From: Paenibacillus sp. cl123
GTDB lineage: Bacteria; Bacillota; Bacilli; Paenibacillales; NBRC-103111
Direction of reading: 5' to 3'
Assembly: GCF_900101595.1 (NCBI RefSeq)
Contig: NZ_FMYY01000002.1
Location: 124,001-188,000 of the forward strand
DNA length: 64,000 bases
Positions within the stretch are counted from its first letter, which is position 1. Every line of letters starts with the position of its first letter. Below are positions 60,801 to 64,000 of the stretch, piece by piece. Below the pieces are notes generated by a model, which saw nothing but the letters and a program-made list of their open reading frames with translations, searched no databases and was not told the DNA's origin. The position numbers and the translations under genes are program-made.

Positions 60801-62612
60801 GAGCTTGCGCTCGATTTGCCGGGCGGAGAACGGAATATGTCAGGCAATGAAACGACAACTTACTCGACCTGGCTGAACTTCCAGATGAATTACAAGTTTA
60901 ACCCGATTGTGGAGCGGTTTATGGATGCTTCGCTGCCGCAGCGCAATGACCGTACGATGCTGGAGGAGTACGCAAACAGCAGATGGAGCTGGACCCCGGC
61001 CCAGCGGCAGCAGGCCAGAGCTCTGCTGGCGTTCAACGCCTATAACACGGCCGAGGACACGAACTTCCCGCACACTTCGATGATCTCGGGTCATGCGAAC
61101 TTCTCTATCGACGGCAAGCAGGCGCTTGCGATCAGCGTCGGCGTATTCCCTGAGCATCCCGCCGCGCCGATGTGGAAAAACGAATTCATGACGTATTACC
61201 ATGAATGGCTCAGTGTATTCGTCCGCAGGCAGAGAGCGGAATTCGACGCCAAGGGAGGGCGCTGGTACGAGAATCCGACGACCTACAGCCTTGCTTCTCT
61301 GAGGCCTTCGCTGATGGCTTATTGGGGGCTGAAGCAATACGACGGCACCGATCTGTTCGACCATCCGAAGTTCCGGGACTGGATGCGGTGGAACTTGAAT
61401 ATTATGGTTCCGGCCGAGGGAGGCGTACGCATGATGCCGCCTCAAGGGGCGCATGCGCTCGCGAGCGACCTGCCGGGAGGTGAATTCGACAATGTGTTCG
61501 AGGCGACCATAGCTGCGCTGAAGAGCAGCGCGAACCCGGTCAATGTCACGCTTGGCAGAAATCTGGAGTGGAGCGTCTCGAAGGGGACCCGCGGCGTGAA
61601 GCCGGCTTTGGAATCGATCTTGTACAGCGATTACGGCGCCGTCATGCGCTATGACTTCGGCGGACCCAATGAAGCGTATGTCAATGTGCAGCAGCTGTAC
61701 GGCCCCGCTTACCGCTGGTCCACCGTCTCCAACGGCAATCTGATCTACTCGGCGAAGGGAAGACGCCAAAGCTGGAACGATGCGGAGACCAACGGCGACA
61801 GCCTGAACGTCCAGCTGTTGTCCGACTTCGTGCCGACAGGCTCGGGCGTATCGCTGGGGGACCGGCCGGTGGAGGGCGTGCTCTATAACTTCGACTTCGC
61901 GCAGTATTACAGAGCGGAAGGCAAGTCGGCCTCTTATCTGGGACGCGGAGTCATGATGGTTCGCGACGATTACTTGTCGATCTACGACGACCTGAGCCCA
62001 TCCGCTTCCGGCACGTTCTACTGGAATAACTCGGGCTACAAGCACATCGGAGAAATTCCGTATCTGTACCCGGTTAAGTCCGGAGTCGGGTCGCAGATGC
62101 ATATCGTCGCACCGAAGGGCGTCGGCTCCGGAACCGTAACGGGAAGCACGTACGGCTCAGGTCCGCTGACCGTCACAAGCGCCGTGTATGGAGCCATGAT
62201 CAACGACAATGAATATGTATTTATGACAGGAAAAAATGACCCGCAGCTTAATGTGACCGGCGCTAACTTCTTGTTCATCGGCAAAATCGGATATGCCAGC
62301 TGGCAGGCGATGGCTTTGTTTGAAGGCAAAAAAATCGGCTTGGGCGGCTTCATCCTGGAGGTCATAAACGGGGATTTCGGATTCAGCGCCCAAAAGGTAA
62401 GCCGTACGCTGATGAAGGGTCGTTTCGCCGGAAAAAGCGGAGGTTCGCTGCGCATTTCCCTGCCGTCGGATTTCTCCATGAACAACCTGGCGGTCAAGGT
62501 TGACGGCGCATCCGTACCGTTTACGGTCAGCGGCCGCAGCATTTACTTCAATGTCGATATTGCGCAGTCGAACGGCTACAAAACGTACGAAATTACGTCC
62601 AGCTTGAACTGA
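57861..62612 (+). CDS. Giant secreted LamG-Ig-like protein, candidate polysaccharide lyase
   Basis: 1583 residues. The signal peptide ends near VYAADA (about residue 37). A concanavalin A-like LamG domain (about 95-315) opens with AYWDFEQVTNGTVPDMSGN. Three Big2-type Ig-like domains follow (about 318-565), each with the WSSSNPAVARVDEAG-like block. Residues 570-1580 match no family I can name with certainty: a beta-rich part, a helical part near 990-1230 resembling an alpha/alpha toroid (ENPTTYSLASL, HEWLSVFVRRQ) and a final beta-sandwich. That order is known from large lyases such as heparinase-like and exo-rhamnogalacturonan lyases. There is no LPxTG or SLH anchor. Its place in an importer locus supports an enzyme role. 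Confidence 0.8.
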   Translation: MSRLKIRFLSTALAVSMLLSELWGLAPPGSQGVYAADAELSAAASNSATMPIEGGPSMEASDSPAAGNVAESVYGSGPPAVTPAVYGSPMPVVMNVYATQLPGLIAYWDFEQVTNGTVPDMSGNQHTATMNNTTQTALGRNSKGMYFNGTNAFLSGGPASGYDLRTGFTIAMWVQPEVQSNGIHKFISWDDGFRTSGNGLEMGLAASGTRFSFMLKNDSTREVVNTYHPITTMFGKWKHVAMTWDQASRTMKIYQDGQFAGQATFAGPLLYPNRDLWIGKNNENYFHKGIMDEVKIYNRALSSSEVMDVYQDLPNIPVTGVTLSQSALNLSLGESASLAYDIQPYHAKDQGVTWSNSNPAVVNVDEFGRVKAVGEGTAVLTIRTRDGGHTAWCTVQVYIQHPTGVSLNKSAITLEENKTERLYATVAPVHASNKAVAWSSSNPAVARVDEAGVVRGLQSGQAAITATTVDGGFTASAQVTVTKTAVTGIALNKTSATVQPGATELLTASVTPSNATHKDRLTWSSSDESVATVDAAGLVIARGAGQAVITVRSDDGGRTATCTVTVPAFGQGIWSKVFVLRDYLNIYDFPEELLHYPLSFPAGTVKKNGLRLTTAAGQETAYELTNIAEDQQGYLTSAVIGFRSNLPKGAVKSFLLDYDPAYDYAAAFPPVITVQQQPGGVAILATGGQQLKVPAGTVNYPDGQALSQTTAPIIAISRDGQSWAGLGSFQGPANVKTTSITGAVTEHNQLSLTYEIAYTFTGDRTYKVRLTLREGDRHVTVDETMSGFEPGDETYFKFSMMNGINPDGRLVISNGGYTPAYSGKFTDKLGAGGKLPYELGLYAVNNYGIMRSTVFWKDDGANALIFSLYRNRDWKTSQRFFYQSPGAHNLNFYSADGDKYMRVRLEGTERHWALGLIPRSEVIVGSRTGTTAGQTWLANSSMTGYENKWGAGPEVRLWQKLSDFSLDRYKDLVLDWADDPELALDLPGGERNMSGNETTTYSTWLNFQMNYKFNPIVERFMDASLPQRNDRTMLEEYANSRWSWTPAQRQQARALLAFNAYNTAEDTNFPHTSMISGHANFSIDGKQALAISVGVFPEHPAAPMWKNEFMTYYHEWLSVFVRRQRAEFDAKGGRWYENPTTYSLASLRPSLMAYWGLKQYDGTDLFDHPKFRDWMRWNLNIMVPAEGGVRMMPPQGAHALASDLPGGEFDNVFEATIAALKSSANPVNVTLGRNLEWSVSKGTRGVKPALESILYSDYGAVMRYDFGGPNEAYVNVQQLYGPAYRWSTVSNGNLIYSAKGRRQSWNDAETNGDSLNVQLLSDFVPTGSGVSLGDRPVEGVLYNFDFAQYYRAEGKSASYLGRGVMMVRDDYLSIYDDLSPSASGTFYWNNSGYKHIGEIPYLYPVKSGVGSQMHIVAPKGVGSGTVTGSTYGSGPLTVTSAVYGAMINDNEYVFMTGKNDPQLNVTGANFLFIGKIGYASWQAMALFEGKKIGLGGFILEVINGDFGFSAQKVSRTLMKGRFAGKSGGSLRISLPSDFSMNNLAVKVDGASVPFTVSGRSIYFNVDIAQSNGYKTYEITSSLN

Positions 62613-62628
62613 CACCGATTTATCGCTC

Positions 62629-62658
62629 TGGCGCAAGCCTCCATATGCGCTCTTTTTT
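62629..62658 (+). terminator. Intrinsic terminator of the giant secreted protein gene
   Basis: GCGCA pairs with TGCGC over a ten-base loop, followed by TCTTTTTT. The stem is short. Confidence 0.6.
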
Positions 62659-62710
62659 GAAGGAGGTCCGCATGCGTGCGGATCTCCTTCACATGAAAGG
62701 AGATGGATAG
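62659..62710 (+). promoter_or_regulatory. Hairpin enclosing a ribosome binding site and 12-codon frame
   Basis: TGAAGGAGGTCCGCA pairs with TGCGGATCTCCTTCA. The left arm holds AAGGAGG, five bases before an ATG (62672) that opens a 12-codon frame ending at 62710. The ribosome site is thus buried in a strong stem, 60 bases before the response regulator gene. It may be a leader peptide or only a hairpin. Confidence 0.35.
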
Positions 62711-62771
62711 GAAGCGTCCGGCTTGGCCGAAGTCATTGTTTTCAGCCTGAACCCTTGAGAGGAGGCGGCCT

Positions 62772-63596
62772 GTGCAAAGCATGAAGGTTATTATCGTGGA
62801 AGATGTGAAAATTGTAAGAGAAACACTGGCCCGGCATATCGCCTGGCATAGCCTGGGCTTCGAGCTGGCCGGCCTGTCCGAAAACGGAGAACAGGCTCTG
62901 GAGCTAATCGGCCGTGATCCCGAGCATCCGCCGGATCTGCTGGTTACGGACATCGGGATGCCGGTCATGGATGGCCTGGAGCTGATCCGGCGCGTGCGGG
63001 AGCAGTACCCTGCCACACGCTGCATCATCCTGTCGGGGCTCGGAGAGTTTCACCATGCGCAGGAGGCCATTAAGCTTGGCGTGACCGATTATGTGCTGAA
63101 GCCGGTCGATATCGAGGAGCTGACGGCCATCGTGACGAGGGTGGCGGAGTCGATTCGGGAAGAGCGGCGAAGCCGGGAGGAGCTGCGGGAGGCGCAGCGG
63201 ATTATGCGCAATCATCTGCCGCATCTGGCCGAAAGCCAGCTGCCGGGAGTTCCGGGCCAGCTGAAAATCAGCCGAACCGTCGAGAAAATTTTGCAGCTGA
63301 TCAAAGCCGAGCTGACCTCCAGCAGCTTGACCCTGCAGTTTATTGCGGACAGCGTCTATCTGAGCGAGAAGTATGTGAACAGCGTGTTCAAGCAGGCGAT
63401 GGGGACGACGATCGCCAGTTACATCATCGCGCAGAAGATGGAGCTGGCCGGCCGGCTGCTGCAGGAGCCGGAGGTCAAAGTCTATGAAGTATGCGGCCGT
63501 GTCGGCTATGCGGACAACGATCATTTTCGCGAAAGCTTCAAGAAGCATCATGGCTGCACCCCGACGGAGTTCCGCAACCGGTATCTTTATTCCTGA
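62772..63596 (+). CDS. YesN-type response regulator with AraC DNA-binding domain
   Basis: A 274-residue two-component regulator. The receiver has the acidic pair E10/D11, phospho-acceptor D60 in VTDIGMP, and the conserved lysine in DYVLKPVD. The C-terminal 100 residues are an AraC double helix-turn-helix (SVYLSEKYVNSVFKQAMG, GRVGYADNDHFRESFKK). The GTG lies six bases after GGAGG; ATG 62781 is an alternative. The sensor-kinase gene follows after 28 bases. The pair probably answers to extracellular sugar and controls the adjacent locus. Confidence 0.9.
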   Translation: MQSMKVIIVEDVKIVRETLARHIAWHSLGFELAGLSENGEQALELIGRDPEHPPDLLVTDIGMPVMDGLELIRRVREQYPATRCIILSGLGEFHHAQEAIKLGVTDYVLKPVDIEELTAIVTRVAESIREERRSREELREAQRIMRNHLPHLAESQLPGVPGQLKISRTVEKILQLIKAELTSSSLTLQFIADSVYLSEKYVNSVFKQAMGTTIASYIIAQKMELAGRLLQEPEVKVYEVCGRVGYADNDHFRESFKKHHGCTPTEFRNRYLYS

Positions 63597-63624
63597 CAGC
63601 CGAGAGGAAAAAGGGGGAGTCAGC

Positions 63625-64000
63625 TTGGAAGTCATCATCACCCGCCGGCGCCGCAAGCCTTCCCGGCTCTATCACCGGATCGTCATTCCGGTTACGATGC
63701 TGCTGATCGCGCTTGTGCTGACACTCACCTTGAGCGCGGGGGCGGTTCTTGTCGCGATGCAGAACGCTCAAACCGAGCGAGAGGTCCGGCAGTCGATGGA
63801 TTACGTGTACCGGAGCGTCTGGTACCAGTTCAACAGCCTCAAAAACATACCAAGCTTTATTTTGTCCAGCCGGGAGCTGGAGAGCATGCTGGAGCAGCGC
63901 TACACCTCGAGGGAGGACGCGGTCAATGATTACTTCAGTTTGTTCACCGAGCTGGAAAGCATGTCGCTGATCTCGCTGCTCAATGAAGTGGACCCCTACA
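63625..64000 (+). CDS. Sensor histidine kinase (YesM-like), 3' truncated by the window
   Basis: An open frame from TTG 63625, five bases after GGGGGAG, runs off the right edge. The 125 visible residues show a basic N-terminus, one membrane helix (VIPVTMLLIALVLTLTLSAG, about residues 20-45) and the start of an extracytoplasmic sensor. The kinase domain lies outside. The call rests on the topology and on the pairing with a YesN-type regulator. Confidence 0.75.
   Translation, partial: MEVIITRRRRKPSRLYHRIVIPVTMLLIALVLTLTLSAGAVLVAMQNAQTEREVRQSMDYVYRSVWYQFNSLKNIPSFILSSRELESMLEQRYTSREDAVNDYFSLFTELESMSLISLLNEVDPY

Noticed and set aside
60840..62102. 420-codon open frame antisense to the giant secreted protein
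   Set aside because: Composition typical of a shadow frame; the sense frame has coherent domains and a signal peptide.
1..64000. CRISPR array, prophage, integrative element, rRNA or tRNA genes
   Set aside because: No regularly spaced repeats, integrase, phage structural genes, tRNA cloverleaf or rRNA sequence was found on either strand by reading.

Overview
The window looks like chromosomal DNA of a GC-rich, spore-forming member of the Paenibacillaceae (Paenibacillus-like). The reasons are strong AGGAGG-type ribosome binding sites, many GTG/TTG starts, a bacillithiol gene, a GerM-domain lipoprotein, copper-amine-oxidase-like N-terminal domains on cell-wall proteins, an SLH-domain protein, a glgBCDA operon, and an LplB/YtcP/LplA-type sugar importer beside membrane-bound AraC regulators. 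The order bshA-cca-birA-panBCD-dinG, then a YpmB/TseB-like gene and nth, matches the Bacillus core block. I saw no rRNA, tRNA, CRISPR array, transposase or prophage.

Layout. 1-10 kb: bshA (5' truncated), cca, birA; then panBCD behind its own promoter, a pan-motif-like hairpin and a leader terminator; a TPR protein, dinG and rex. 10-12 kb: pit and its DUF47 partner on the minus strand. 12-16 kb: an MTA/SAH deaminase with a TseB-like protein, then a small membrane protein overlapping a short FtsH paralogue. 16-21.4 kb: cell-envelope genes (amidase, GerM lipoprotein, large SLH protein with about nine beta repeats). 21.4-31 kb: nth, a small conserved protein, a double dynamin, and a heterodimeric ABC exporter with a long structured leader. 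31-36 kb: LysM-G5-M23 peptidase, a 58-codon YjfB-type motility gene on the minus strand, an SGNH hydrolase and an ABC-2 transporter. 36-41 kb: parE-parC, a 55-residue protein, a MarR regulator. 41-44 kb (minus): RluA-type pseudouridine synthase, RlmI-like methyltransferase, parvulin foldase. 44-50 kb: glgBCDA. 51-64 kb: a carbohydrate-utilisation locus.

The last region is the most accessory. A membrane-anchored AraC regulator precedes two permeases and a solute-binding lipoprotein. A strong CcpA-type cre site and a 0.6 kb untranslated stretch follow, then a 1583-residue secreted protein (LamG, three Ig-like domains, and a large region resembling multi-domain polysaccharide lyases). A YesN-type response regulator and the start of a YesM-like sensor kinase close the window. 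The genes plausibly sense, cut and import one polysaccharide; its identity cannot be read from the sequence.

Best candidates for something new: the giant secreted protein with an N-/C-terminal repeated motif, the short FtsH paralogue with its overlapping partner, the nine-repeat SLH protein, the structured leader of the ABC exporter, and the panBCD leader. Start codons were chosen from ribosome binding sites and promoters, so several differ from the longest open frame. No database search was run; family names rest on motifs recognised by eye.
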